Of a stretch of 42,455 bases of DNA, positions 25,636 through 34,411 are shown piece by piece. Made by a program: the position numbers and the translations under genes. This DNA comes from Rhodospirillales bacterium. Lineage in GTDB: Bacteria; Pseudomonadota; Gammaproteobacteria; Nevskiales; Nevskiaceae. The notes beneath the pieces are model-generated. The model was not told the DNA's origin and did no database searches. It was given only the letters and a program-made list of their open reading frames with translations. Position 1 is the stretch's first letter; the number at the start of each line of letters is the position of its first letter. Location of the stretch: NCBI GenBank assembly GCA_903970615.1, contig CAJCJH010000064.1, forward strand, positions 1 through 42,455. Direction: 5' to 3'.

Positions 25636-26145
25636 TCACTTCGCGGCGGCATCGCTGGCGGCAGCTTTGGCGTGATGATGTTTGGCGCCGCGATGGCCGG
25701 CTTTGCGGAACATGGCATCGGCGGTTGTCTTTTGCGCATCCGAGAAGCTGTTGTAGAGCGGCTCGAACGCTGCTGCGAATTTCTTTACGCCATCGGCATG
25801 CACATCGGCAATCTGGGCATAGGATTTGAGGTCTTCCACCGCATTCATGCTTGCGCCGTTGGCTTTGCGCGCTTCGATCAAGGGGCGAATCGCATCCGCG
25901 TTTTCATGCATCACGTCGGTCACATCCTTCCATTTGCTTTCCTGATCGGCGGTGATGCCGAGCTTGCTGTGCAGGCTGGTGATGCGCGCTTCGACACGGC
26001 CATCCATCTTGGTGGTGTCTGTGGACGGCGCCATGCTGGTTTCGGCGGCCATCACCAGAGCAGGCGCGGCGACGGATGCCATCAGCAGCGTGGCGAGCAG
26101 CGAGCGGAGCAGCGTTTTGCGAGTGGCGTATGACTTTCGATTCAT
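25636..26145 (-). CDS. Spy/CpxP-like periplasmic protein (LTxxQ type)
   Basis: The 169-residue exported protein has a signal peptide (about 1-33, ASVAAPALVMA) and a helical core. Its LGITADQESKWKDVTDVM stretch fits the LTxxQ repeat region of Spy/CpxP proteins, and a second related segment is FSDAQKTTADAMFRK. The C-terminal tail HRGAKHHHAKAAASDAAAK is histidine- and alanine-rich. Spy and CpxP are ATP-independent chaperones or stress modulators of the periplasm, induced by envelope stress; that role is assumed here from the motif. GGGAA about 7 nt before the ATG supports the start. Direct repeats with 11-bp period lie about 50 bp upstream, fitting control by an OmpR-family regulator. Confidence 0.8.
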   Translation of the reverse strand: MNRKSYATRKTLLRSLLATLLMASVAAPALVMAAETSMAPSTDTTKMDGRVEARITSLHSKLGITADQESKWKDVTDVMHENADAIRPLIEARKANGASMNAVEDLKSYAQIADVHADGVKKFAAAFEPLYNSFSDAQKTTADAMFRKAGHRGAKHHHAKAAASDAAAK

Positions 26146-26193
26146 GGGTGTTCCCGATAGATGGATGGAGTTTTACTGGAGTGTCTATTGAAC

Positions 26194-26226
26194 TGATTTC
26201 AGCTTGATTTCAGCACGATTTTTGGC
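26194..26226 (-). promoter_or_regulatory. 11-bp tandem direct repeats upstream of the Spy-like gene
   Basis: On the plus strand TGATTTCAGCT (26194-26204), TGATTTCAGCA (26205-26215) and the degenerate CGATTTTTGGC (26216-26226) follow one another exactly. In gene orientation the unit is GCTGAAATCA at 11-bp spacing. OmpR/PhoB-family regulators typically bind such one-helical-turn direct repeats. The first unit ends 48 bp before the ATG, so the array would overlap or abut a -35 region. No exact CpxR or PhoB consensus is present. Confidence 0.5.
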
Positions 26227-26411
26227 ACTTGATCGCGTCTTGTCAGGAGCGAGCCAGGAAAATCGATCTTGCCGCAGGATGTGGTAGCCGCTTGTGGGCC
26301 GGTGCAGCCTGGGTCTCGTTTCGGCGGCAATCGAATGTGGCGTTGTGCTGAAGATCAGGGCTGTGACCGCTGCAAGCCGCAGACGTTCGGCCAGCTTTCT
26401 GTTGCGGAGCG

Positions 26412-27350
26412 TTAAGCAGTCGCCAGCCAGTCGCGCGGCTTGAGATATCGCTCGATCAACGCCGCTTCCGGCGAACCGGTTTCGATTGCGCGCCGATACT
26501 CCCAGGCCACCAGCGGCGGCATCGACATCAGGATGGATTCGGTGCGGCCGCCGGATTGCAGGCCGAACAGCGTGCCGCGATCCCACACCAGATTGAATTC
26601 GACATAACGGCCGCGCCGATACAACTGCCAGCCGCGTTCGCGTTCGCCATACGCAGAATCCTTGCGGCGCTCGACGATCGGCAGATAGGCCTTGAGAAAA
26701 TGATCGCCGACGCTTTGTATCAGCGCAAAGCTTTGCGTGAAGCCGCCGGCATCCCAATCGTCGAAGAACAGTCCGCCGATGCCGCGCGGCTCATTGCGAT
26801 GTTTGAGAAAGAAATAGTCATCGCACCATTTTTTCAGATGCGGATGCGCGGGCACGCCGTCGCGGGTTTTGAAGTTTGCGGCCGCAGCCTGCGCGGTGGC
26901 GTGCCAATGCTGCGCGTCGTCATCAAAACCATAGTATGGCGTGAGATCGAAGCCACCGCCGAACCACCACACCGGCGCTTCGCCGGTTTTTTCGGCGATG
27001 AAAAATCGCACGTTCATGTGGACCGTCGGCGCGTACGGATTGCGCGGATGAAACACCAGCGACACGCCCATCGCGCGATACCCGCGGCCGGCGAGTTCGG
27101 GCCGGTGCGCGCTGGCCGAAGGCGGCAGCTTGCTGCCGAGAATATCGGAGAAACCGACGCCTGCGCGCTCGAATACGGCGCCGTCGTTGAGGATGCGCGT
27201 GACGCCGCCACCGCCCTCGGCGCGCTGCCATTCGTCGCGTGCGAATTGCGCCTTGCCGTCGAGCGTTTCGATTGCGCCGCAGAGGCGATCCTGCAAGCCG
27301 CGCAGATAATGCTCGACTGCGCTGGCGTCGGGAATTTCGGTAGGCATCAT
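26412..27350 (-). CDS. hemF: Oxygen-dependent coproporphyrinogen III oxidase HemF
   Basis: HemF decarboxylates coproporphyrinogen III to protoporphyrinogen IX with O2 in heme synthesis. The 312-residue protein carries the conserved family blocks [81 protein letters not shown] and [20 protein letters not shown]. Histidines of the metal site are among these. Two adjacent ATGs (27350 and 27347) are possible starts. It is the last gene of the minus-strand housekeeping run, 144 bp after tsaC. The 266 bp between it and the Spy-like gene downstream hold no gene I can support apart from the repeats at 26194-26226. Confidence 0.96.
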   Translation of the reverse strand: MMPTEIPDASAVEHYLRGLQDRLCGAIETLDGKAQFARDEWQRAEGGGGVTRILNDGAVFERAGVGFSDILGSKLPPSASAHRPELAGRGYRAMGVSLVFHPRNPYAPTVHMNVRFFIAEKTGEAPVWWFGGGFDLTPYYGFDDDAQHWHATAQAAAANFKTRDGVPAHPHLKKWCDDYFFLKHRNEPRGIGGLFFDDWDAGGFTQSFALIQSVGDHFLKAYLPIVERRKDSAYGERERGWQLYRRGRYVEFNLVWDRGTLFGLQSGGRTESILMSMPPLVAWEYRRAIETGSPEAALIERYLKPRDWLATA

Positions 27351-27494
27351 GGCTGGAATGCGAGCAGGAGTGATGCCAGTTTAGCGGCAGTGAATGTGAG
27401 TGCGATCGAGCGGCTGCGCCTCGTCAATCTGATTCATCGAAGCGTCGATCGATGCGTGCTGATCGCCGCCTTGTCAGCGCCCGCAATATGACAA

Positions 27495-28061
27495 TCAGCG
27501 CCGCAAAATCATGCCGCTGACGACGTGGCGGATCGTCGTCGGCTTTTCCAGATTGCCGAGCGCGCCGGGCGCCAGCGCATCGATGCGTTCACCGAACATC
27601 ATGCGCACCTGCGTTGCGCTGCGCGCGGGCGGCTGGCCTTGCCGGTTCGCGCTGGTGGAAACGATCGCACCGCCATACGCACGGCAAAGTGCCGCAGCGA
27701 CGGGATGCGCGGTGACACGAATCGCCACCGTATCCGCGGTCAATTCAGGACTGCCGCTGATCCACGGCGGGCAATAATTGCTCGCCGGAAAAACCCAGGT
27801 GACCGGCCCCGGCCAGGTGGCTTGCGCGCGACGCATCGCGCTGTTCGAGGGCAGCTGCACGTAGGGTTCGAGCTGCGCGAATTCGGCAGCGATAAGGATC
27901 ACGCCCTTGCGCCAGTCGCGCCGCTTCAAGGCCAGAATGCGATTCACCGCTGACGAGTTCGTCGGCTCGCAGCCAAGCCCCCAAACCGCTTCGGTCGGGT
28001 AGGCGACAACGCCGCCGCTGCGCAGCGCGGCAAGGGCATCGCGCAACTGCAACTTCAGCAT
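27495..28061 (-). CDS. tsaC: Threonylcarbamoyl-AMP synthase TsaC (YrdC/Sua5 family)
   Basis: TsaC makes threonylcarbamoyl-AMP from threonine, bicarbonate and ATP, the first step of the t6A37 modification of ANN-decoding tRNAs. The 188-residue single-domain form (TsaC, not the longer Sua5) has GGVVAYPTEAVWGLGCEP, ILALKRRDWRKGVILI with the Lys/Arg ligands of ATP, TWPGPVTWVFPA and GAIVSTSANRQGQ. Length is typical of the gammaproteobacterial enzyme. It starts 4 nt after the topA stop, so it is co-transcribed and perhaps translationally coupled with topA. The aroE gene often found beside tsaC and hemF is not present here. Confidence 0.95.
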   Translation of the reverse strand: MLKLQLRDALAALRSGGVVAYPTEAVWGLGCEPTNSSAVNRILALKRRDWRKGVILIAAEFAQLEPYVQLPSNSAMRRAQATWPGPVTWVFPASNYCPPWISGSPELTADTVAIRVTAHPVAAALCRAYGGAIVSTSANRQGQPPARSATQVRMMFGERIDALAPGALGNLEKPTTIRHVVSGMILRR

Positions 28062-28065
28062 CGCG

Positions 28066-30552
28066 TTACGGCTTGACCTGCGCGGCGATGCCGCTGGCTT
28101 GACCGGTTTTTTTCGTAGCGGATTTTTTGGCGGCTTTCTTCGCCGCTTTTTTTACAGGCTTCTTCGCAACTTTCCCGGCGGATTTTTTAGCCGGTGCTTT
28201 TTTCGCTGCTGCGCTGCCATCGGCCGTTTTGGCGGCGACTTTTTTTCGGCCGCCTTTGGCCGCCTTCGCGGTTTCGGCTTCCACCAGATACGCCTCGCAT
28301 TCGAACACCGAAAGGCTTTCCGGATCGCGCGTGCGCGGAATCGGCGCGCGGCGTTTGCCGTCGCTGATATACGGCCCGAAACGACCTTTGACGATGCGAA
28401 TGCCGGTGTCGCCGAACAGCTTGATCGTCGCCGCTTCGAGCGCGACGTGCTTGGCTTCGATCAGCTCGATCACGCGCGGCAAATCCACCGTGTACGGATC
28501 GTCGTCTTTCTTCAGACTGACGAACTGCGAGTCATAGCGCGCATAAGGCCCGAAGCGGCCGATGTTGACTTCGACTTCTTCGCCGCTCGGCAGATTGCCC
28601 AGCTTGCGGGGCAGTTTGAACAGTTCCAGCGCATCGGCCAGCGTAATCGTATCGATACGCTGCGTGCCGCGCAGACTCGCAAACTTCGGCTTGTCCGCAT
28701 CTTCCCTGGTGCCGATCTGCACGAACGGTCCGAAGCGGCCGAGCCGCGCACTGACCGGCTTGCCGCTGACGGGATCGGTGCCGATCTGCCGCGCTTCCGA
28801 AACTTCCTTGCGCGACAACTCCATTTTCTCGTCGACGGTCGGCTTGAACTGGCCCCAGAATTTCGCCAGCAGCGGCACCCATTCGCCTTCGCCGCGCGAG
28901 ATCGCATCGAGATCGTCTTCGAGCTTGGCGGTGAATTCGTAGTCGACGTAGCGGGTGAAATGCTCGGTGAGAAAGCGGTTGACGATCATGCCGACATCGC
29001 TCGGAATGAAGGCCTTGCCTTCCAGCTGCACGTATTCGCGCGCCTGCAAAGTGGAGATGATCGAAGCATAAGTTGACGGCCGGCCGATGTCGTATTCCTC
29101 CAGCGTTTTCACCAAGGAAGCTTCGGTGTAACGCGGCGGCGGCTGGGTGAAATGCTGCTCCGGCAGCAGTTCCAGCAGGCTGATGATCTCGCCTTCGACC
29201 AGCGGCGGCAGACGCTTCTCGTCGTCTTCGCCCGCATCCGGCGCACCTTCGTCGGCAGCGATGCCATAAGCGGCGAGGAAGCCGGGTTCGATCAACACCT
29301 GACCATTGGCGCGGAACGCGTGCTGTACGCCGGCGCGGAGTTCGGCAGCGACGGTATCGAATACCGCGGGCGTCATCTGGCTGGCGACGGTGCGCTTCCA
29401 GATCAGGTCGTACAGCTTGGCTTGATCCGCCGACAGATATTTTGCGACCTGTTCCGGCGCGCGCGCGGCGGCGGTCGGGCGAATCGCTTCGTGCGCTTCC
29501 TGCGCGTTTTTCGATTTGGTCTTGAAGTGGCGCGCCTCGTCGGGCAGCGATTTCGCACCGTAACGCTTGACGATCATCTCGCGGATTTCGACCAGCGCAT
29601 CCTGCGCCAGACTCACCGAATCGGTACGCATGTAAGTAATCAGGCCGACGGTTTCACCGCCGATTTCGGCGCCTTCATACAACTGCTGCGCGGTGCGCAT
29701 GGTGCGCTGCGCGGTGAAGCCGAGCTTGCGGTTGGCATCCTGCTGCAAGGTCGAGGTGGTGAACGGTGGGCCGGGCGAGCGCTTGCGCTGCTTCTTCTCG
29801 ACCTTGGCGACGCGCAATTTGCCTTGTGCGGCTTGCTCGATGGCGGCGCGCGCGGCTTCCGCGCTGCCGGCATTGCCGAGCGTGAATTGCTCGACTTTTT
29901 CGCCGTTGTATTCGAGCAGGCGCGCGCTGAATGCAGTCTGCGCTTTCTCGGCGCGCGCTTCGAGCGTCCAGTATTCCTGCGGCAGAAATGCGCGGATTTC
30001 CTCTTCGCGTTCGCAGATCAAACGCAGCGCCGGGCTTTGTACGCGGCCGGCGGAAAGTCCCGGCGAAATCTTGCGCCACAACAGCGGCGAGAGATTGAAA
30101 CCGACCAGATAATCCAGCGCGCGCCGCGCCTGCTGCGCATTCACCAGATCGGTTGAAACCTCGCGTGGATTAGCGATGGCCTGCGCCACTTCGCGCGGCG
30201 TGATTTCGTAAAACACCACGCGCTTGACCGGCTTGTTTTTCAGCAGGCCTTTTTCGCGCAGCACTTCGCTCAGGTGCCAGGCGATGGCTTCGCCTTCGCG
30301 GTCCGGATCGGTGGCGAGGAACAGCGCGTCGGATTTTTTCAGCTCGGCGATGATCGCGTTGACATGCTTCACGTTGCGATCGATCAGCTGGTATTTCATC
30401 TCGAAGCCGCGCGTCACATCTACCGCGCCATCCTTCGGCACGAGGTCGCGCACATGCCCGTACGAGGCCATGACCTCGTAATCCTTGCCCAGGTATTTCT
30501 TGATCGTCTTGGCCTTGGCGGGCGATTCGACGATGACCAGATTTCGACTCAT
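28066..30552 (-). CDS. topA: DNA topoisomerase I TopA
   Basis: This type IA topoisomerase relaxes negative supercoils. The 828-residue protein has a Toprim domain (VIVESPAKAKTIKKYLG at 6-22, TDPDREGE at 81-88) and the catalytic tyrosine Tyr307 in GLITYMRTDS, followed by DIGRPSTYASII. The C-terminal part has repeats of the KGRFGPYI / GRFGPYARYDSQ type. The tail (about 760-828) is Lys/Ala-rich, with stretches like KKPVKKAAKKAAKKSATKK, a DNA-binding tail. There are only two cysteines in the whole protein (Cys180 and one in SVFECEAYL), so the tetracysteine zinc ribbons of the E. coli enzyme are absent. ATG 30552 fits the family start; 19 codons upstream are open. Confidence 0.96.
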   Translation of the reverse strand: MSRNLVIVESPAKAKTIKKYLGKDYEVMASYGHVRDLVPKDGAVDVTRGFEMKYQLIDRNVKHVNAIIAELKKSDALFLATDPDREGEAIAWHLSEVLREKGLLKNKPVKRVVFYEITPREVAQAIANPREVSTDLVNAQQARRALDYLVGFNLSPLLWRKISPGLSAGRVQSPALRLICEREEEIRAFLPQEYWTLEARAEKAQTAFSARLLEYNGEKVEQFTLGNAGSAEAARAAIEQAAQGKLRVAKVEKKQRKRSPGPPFTTSTLQQDANRKLGFTAQRTMRTAQQLYEGAEIGGETVGLITYMRTDSVSLAQDALVEIREMIVKRYGAKSLPDEARHFKTKSKNAQEAHEAIRPTAAARAPEQVAKYLSADQAKLYDLIWKRTVASQMTPAVFDTVAAELRAGVQHAFRANGQVLIEPGFLAAYGIAADEGAPDAGEDDEKRLPPLVEGEIISLLELLPEQHFTQPPPRYTEASLVKTLEEYDIGRPSTYASIISTLQAREYVQLEGKAFIPSDVGMIVNRFLTEHFTRYVDYEFTAKLEDDLDAISRGEGEWVPLLAKFWGQFKPTVDEKMELSRKEVSEARQIGTDPVSGKPVSARLGRFGPFVQIGTREDADKPKFASLRGTQRIDTITLADALELFKLPRKLGNLPSGEEVEVNIGRFGPYARYDSQFVSLKKDDDPYTVDLPRVIELIEAKHVALEAATIKLFGDTGIRIVKGRFGPYISDGKRRAPIPRTRDPESLSVFECEAYLVEAETAKAAKGGRKKVAAKTADGSAAAKKAPAKKSAGKVAKKPVKKAAKKAAKKSATKKTGQASGIAAQVKP

Positions 30553-30770
30553 CTCAGCTCGGGAACTCGCGCTCGACTGCGCGTGGGGCGTCAGCTTATA
30601 CGCGGCCATCCGCCGCCGTGTCTAGCGGCAGACATTTCGCAGGGCCTAGCGGCAGGTCATGACGACGCGGCAGCAATGCGCAGGGTGCAAGCCTTCTGCG
30701 GCCGGCACAGGTTCACGATCGTCACCGGTTTCAGCGCAAAAATCGCCCGTAGCAAACTTGCGATTAGCGC
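30553..30770 (-). repeat. smg-topA intergenic region with a repeated 10-mer
   Basis: The 218-bp gap before topA contains CTAGCGGCAG twice (30622-30631 and 30646-30655), starts 24 bp apart, in the same orientation. They lie about 70-103 bp upstream of the topA ATG. No gene is seen. The gap probably carries a topA promoter of its own; the repeats could be a binding site or simply chance. I could not place promoter boxes. Confidence 0.35.
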
Positions 30771-31238
30771 TTAATGCAGAAATTCGCCGTGGTAATACAC
30801 CATGTCTTCGAGGTGAATCGCGGCTTCTTCCTCGCCCGGCTGATTTACCAGCACCAGCAAGCAGACCCACTTGACGCGCTCCAGATCGACGTCGTCTTCG
30901 ATCGCCAGCAAGCGCTCGATCACCAGCTCGCGGCTTTCCGAATTGAGGATGCCGAGCTGTTCCAGATGCAGCAGGAAACCACGGCATTCCGCAGACAGCC
31001 GCGCACATTCCTGCGGCGCGTAAATGCGCAGCGAATCAGTACGTCCGGACAGCGTGGGCGTGTCGCGCTGCGAAGCAAGGTCTTCCAGCCAGGAAAAGGC
31101 GTGATCGACCTGATCTTCGGGGAAGCCAGCGGCAGCGAGTTCAACGCGGAGCGTCTGCTGGTTATCGGAATCTTCGAGTTCACCGTCGTGGTAGTTCTCG
31201 AAGAGGTACATCAGGACATCGAGAAGGGTCTCTTTCAT
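30771..31238 (-). CDS. smg: Smg family protein (DUF494)
   Basis: The 155-residue cytoplasmic protein starts MKETLLDVLMYLFENYHDGEL, the standard Smg N terminus. It continues with LAAAGFPEDQVDHAFSWLEDL and ends VYYHGEFLH. Smg is conserved in gamma- and betaproteobacteria next to dprA, but its function is not established. The very acidic, helical composition is typical. ATG 31238 was chosen because the family begins there; 28 upstream codons overlap the dprA stop. It lies 80 bp after dprA and 218 bp before topA on the same strand. Confidence 0.93.
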   Translation of the reverse strand: MKETLLDVLMYLFENYHDGELEDSDNQQTLRVELAAAGFPEDQVDHAFSWLEDLASQRDTPTLSGRTDSLRIYAPQECARLSAECRGFLLHLEQLGILNSESRELVIERLLAIEDDVDLERVKWVCLLVLVNQPGEEEAAIHLEDMVYYHGEFLH

Positions 31239-31318
31239 CGCTCTCGCATCCAAAGTTACGCAAAAATAACAGATTTGAACGGCGCCGTTAAGCGTGCTGC
31301 AAAAAATTTGCCCGCGCC

Positions 31319-32485
31319 TCAATTGCGCCGATGCAGGCGCGAGAAAACATCGCCTGCTGAAGCCACCACCTGACCTTCCAGTTCGAGCGTCAGCAAGGCC
31401 GCGCCGACCTGCTCGACCGGTGCATTGACGCGCTCGACCAGATGTTCCAGCGACACCAGTTCGTGACCCAGCGCTTCGAGCAGACGGCGCTGCAAATCAT
31501 CCTGTGGTGCATTGGTCGCAGCGCCTGAAGCCGCAGAATCGATGACGGTTGCAACACCCGGTTCAGGCGGTGCGGCGGCCACGCGCAGCTGCGGCGCCAG
31601 CTCGGCGAGGATGTCGTCCACATTTTCGGTGAGGCGCGCGCCTTCGCGGATCAGCGCATGGCAGCCGCGCGCCAGCGGGTTGTGAATCGAACCGGGAATG
31701 GCGAAAACTTCACGACCCTGTTCGGCGGCGAGACGCGCGGTAATCAGCGAGCCGGATTCGCGCGCCGCTTCGATCACCAGCACGCCGAGGCTCAAGCCGC
31801 TGATGATGCGGTTGCGCCGCGGAAAATTCTCCGGCTTCGGCGGCACGCCCGGTGCGAACTCGGAGATCAGCAGGCCGCGCTCGGCGATCGCATGCGCCAG
31901 ATCCTTGTTGCGCGCCGGATAAACGCGGTCGAGACCGTTGCCGCAAACGGCGATCGTCGCGCCCTGCGCCGCCAGCGCACCGCGATGCGCGGCGGCATCG
32001 ATACCGAGCGCCAGCCCGCTGGTGATGGTAAGGCCACGCCGTGCCGCTTCGGCGGCGAAAGCCTGTGCGTTTTCGACGCCCTGCGCGGACGCCGCGCGAG
32101 CGCCGACGATCGCCAGCTGCGGCGTTTGCAGCAGTTCGGCGTGGCCGCGATAGAACAGCGCGAGCGGCGCTTGTGCAATTTCGCGCAGGCTTTGCGGATA
32201 ACGCGCGTCGTCGCGCAGCAGCAGGCCGCGTGGTGAAATCGGCGTAGCACTTTCGATCCAGCGCAGATCGTCGTCGACACCGGCCCAATCGGGCTGGCCC
32301 AGCAAGTCGCAAAGCGTTTCGCTGATGCCGCAACTGCGCCAGCCGGACATCCCCGCGGCGAAGATCGATTCCGGCGTGCCGAAGCGCTGCAACAGGGCCG
32401 CGCCGCGGCTCGGGCCGAGTGTGGGCACGCGCAGCAAGGCCAGCCAGAACCGCAGTACCTCGGGCGTAACCGGTTCGGGTGTCAT
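31319..32485 (-). CDS. dprA: DNA processing protein DprA (Smf)
   Basis: DprA protects incoming single-stranded DNA and loads RecA on it during natural transformation. It is also present in species not known to be competent. The 388-residue protein has an N-terminal helical region (about 1-75) and the Rossmann-like domain with QLAIVGARAAS, ITSGLALGIDAAAH, TIAVCGNGLDRVYPARN, ENFPRRNRIISGLS, GSLITARLAAEQGREVFAIPGS and a C-terminal winged-helix-like part (about 325-385). Length is normal. The gene follows the LysM lipoprotein by 50 nt and precedes smg by 80 nt on the same strand. Confidence 0.95.
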   Translation of the reverse strand: MTPEPVTPEVLRFWLALLRVPTLGPSRGAALLQRFGTPESIFAAGMSGWRSCGISETLCDLLGQPDWAGVDDDLRWIESATPISPRGLLLRDDARYPQSLREIAQAPLALFYRGHAELLQTPQLAIVGARAASAQGVENAQAFAAEAARRGLTITSGLALGIDAAAHRGALAAQGATIAVCGNGLDRVYPARNKDLAHAIAERGLLISEFAPGVPPKPENFPRRNRIISGLSLGVLVIEAARESGSLITARLAAEQGREVFAIPGSIHNPLARGCHALIREGARLTENVDDILAELAPQLRVAAAPPEPGVATVIDSAASGAATNAPQDDLQRRLLEALGHELVSLEHLVERVNAPVEQVGAALLTLELEGQVVASAGDVFSRLHRRN

Positions 32486-32535
32486 CCGCAGATGCGCGCC
32501 CGAATCGAGACCGAAGTCAAACTCAAGGCAAACGG

Positions 32536-33738
32536 CTAGTGATGCTGTTTCACCGATTGCGTTGGCGCATGGACTTTGTCGAGCACATTGGCGGGGCGGA
32601 CTTCGCTCATCACCAGCGCGTAAGACACTTTCGGCGTTACCTTGAACACCATCAACAGGCCGGCGTACTGCTCCGGCAACTGCACCGGCTTGTTGCCGTA
32701 GGGGTCTTGCACGACGCGACCGGCCTGGTAGATCGCCAGCACCGTGCCTGCATCGAGCCCGGCCTTGCTGCCGCGATTCAACGCGACGATGTGGTACTGC
32801 GGCACTTCGATCAGGCTGTCGAACACCGTGAGAATGCGCCCATCGACCGGCTTGGACGGCGGATGCGGGAAGAAGCTGGCGTCGAAAATTTCCTGCTCCA
32901 GCGGCAGCAGGCGATCGCCGATCAGCACTTCGCGGTTCGATTTGGTGATCAGCATTTGCGCCGGATCGCCGGGCGTCACCAGCTCCGCTTCGCCGGCCGG
33001 CAGCGCTTCGTAGCCGAGCAGCTCCCGGGTATCGGGATCACGATATTCGTCGCCGATATGCACGATCGCCCAAGTGCTGGTGGCATCGTCTTTCGGCAGT
33101 TTGCGCACGTAAATGCCGCTATTGGCGCCGCCATCGATGTGCTCGCCGGTGTATTCGATCAGATAAGGCGCTTTCCGGATTTCTTCTGCAGTCACCAGCC
33201 GCGGACCTTTGAGGAAGTTGCGGATCGCTTCGATCGGAATCGCCGGCAAGGCCTGATCCAGCGACAAACTGCGCGCCTCCGGGCTCAAATGCTCCACCAC
33301 TTCCGGCCCGGCGAGCCGCGTGTGGCCATCCACCATGACCAGCGTCAACACTTCGCCTGGATAGATCAGATGCGGGTTTTTAACCTGGCTGTTGGTGTAC
33401 CAGAACTGCGGCCATTCCCAGGGATCGCGCAGGAAGTAGCTGGCGATGCTCCAGAGTGTGTCGCCTTTTTTCACCACGTAACGCAGCGGCGCATCTTCGC
33501 GCAGACTCAGCGTGCCGGCGTTGGCGCTGGCTTCCGCCACGCTGGCGGCCGGCATGATCGGCGTCAGCGGCGCTGCGTCCTCGGCAACCGGTGCGCTGCT
33601 CGCAGCGCCGGCTTGCGGATCGCTGGCGCAGGCCGCGAGCACCGAGCCCAAGGCGCAGGCGAATATCGGGGCGCAAAGCTTCAAGCGCAGCGCAAAAGCG
33701 ATGCGCCGCGCGTGCGGCATGGCGTTATAATTTTGCAT
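32536..33738 (-). CDS. LysM domain lipoprotein
   Basis: This is an outer-membrane or inner-membrane lipoprotein of about 400 residues. The signal region ends in the lipobox LAAC (ALGSVLAACASD). After a short linker comes one LysM domain, YVVKKGDTLWSIASYFLRDPWEWPQFWYTN...NPHLIYPGEVLTL in split form, which binds peptidoglycan. The remaining 250 residues are a conserved unassigned region (RNFLKGPRLVTAEEI, YLIEYTGEHIDGG, SLIEVPQYHIVALNRG). Genes of this type sit directly upstream of dprA in many gammaproteobacteria. ATG 33738 and ATG 33720 are both possible starts, each giving a lipoprotein signal. It is divergent from def with about 120 bp between them. Confidence 0.88.
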   Translation of the reverse strand: MQNYNAMPHARRIAFALRLKLCAPIFACALGSVLAACASDPQAGAASSAPVAEDAAPLTPIMPAASVAEASANAGTLSLREDAPLRYVVKKGDTLWSIASYFLRDPWEWPQFWYTNSQVKNPHLIYPGEVLTLVMVDGHTRLAGPEVVEHLSPEARSLSLDQALPAIPIEAIRNFLKGPRLVTAEEIRKAPYLIEYTGEHIDGGANSGIYVRKLPKDDATSTWAIVHIGDEYRDPDTRELLGYEALPAGEAELVTPGDPAQMLITKSNREVLIGDRLLPLEQEIFDASFFPHPPSKPVDGRILTVFDSLIEVPQYHIVALNRGSKAGLDAGTVLAIYQAGRVVQDPYGNKPVQLPEQYAGLLMVFKVTPKVSYALVMSEVRPANVLDKVHAPTQSVKQHH

Positions 33739-33859
33739 GGGCGGCAGTTTCCCCTTTAGACAGCCCGTGACCACCAGCTTGAATTCTGGCACAAATTCCA
33801 GCTTTGGCGAACCGTTGAAGATACATATCCTAGTGGTTTCTTGAATTGGCGTCGGCGCA

Positions 33860-34357
33860 ATGGCTCTACTCAGCATTCTTCATCATCCCGATCCGCGTCT
33901 GCGCCGCAAGGCCGCATTGGTGACGCGCTTCGACGATGCGCTGCGCGCGCTGATCGAGGACCTGTTTGAAACCATGTATGCCGCGCCGGGCACCGGGCTG
34001 GCTGCGAATCAGGTTGGCATGTCGATGCGGCTGGCAGTGATGGATTGCTCGGAAACGCGTAGCCAGCGCATCGTCATGATCAACCCGGAAATCATCTCCA
34101 GCGACGAGCGCCGCGAAATGGAGGAAGGCTGCCTTTCGGTGCCGGATATTTTTGACAAGGTGCAGCGCTACAACCGCCTGCATCTGCGCGCGCTGAACGA
34201 GTTCGGCGAGCCGTTTGAAGTCTGCGCCTTCGGCCTGATGGCGCAATGCATCCAGCATGAAATCGATCATCTAGACGGCAAGCTGTACATCGATTACCTG
34301 TCGCCGCTGAAGCGCGAGCGCATCAAGAAAAAGCTGCTTAAACGCGAAGCGGCGTGA
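33860..34357 (+). CDS. def: Peptide deformylase Def
   Basis: Def removes the N-formyl group from new proteins. The 165-residue metalloenzyme has all three motifs: GTGLAANQVG (44-53), EGCLSVP with metal ligand Cys91, and QHEIDHL with ligands His133 and His137 and catalytic Glu134. Length is normal. It opens the plus-strand run def-fmt-rsmB, the common translation-start cluster, 54 bp before fmt. Its start at 33860 lies about 120 bp from the divergent LysM gene start, so the promoter must be in that gap. A -35-like TTGAAG occurs near 33817 but no convincing -10 was fixed. Confidence 0.96.
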   Translation: MALLSILHHPDPRLRRKAALVTRFDDALRALIEDLFETMYAAPGTGLAANQVGMSMRLAVMDCSETRSQRIVMINPEIISSDERREMEEGCLSVPDIFDKVQRYNRLHLRALNEFGEPFEVCAFGLMAQCIQHEIDHLDGKLYIDYLSPLKRERIKKKLLKREAA

Positions 34358-34411
34358 CGCTCTTGCGCAGCAGTTAACAGTTGCGATGAACGTAACTGTG
34401 ATCGTGGCGCA

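Noticed and set aside
33780-33810. Sigma-54 promoter before def (TGGCAC followed by CCAGC)
   Set aside because: The -24-like TGGCAC is present at about the right spacing, but the -12 element lacks the needed TTGC, and def is not an expected sigma-54 gene.
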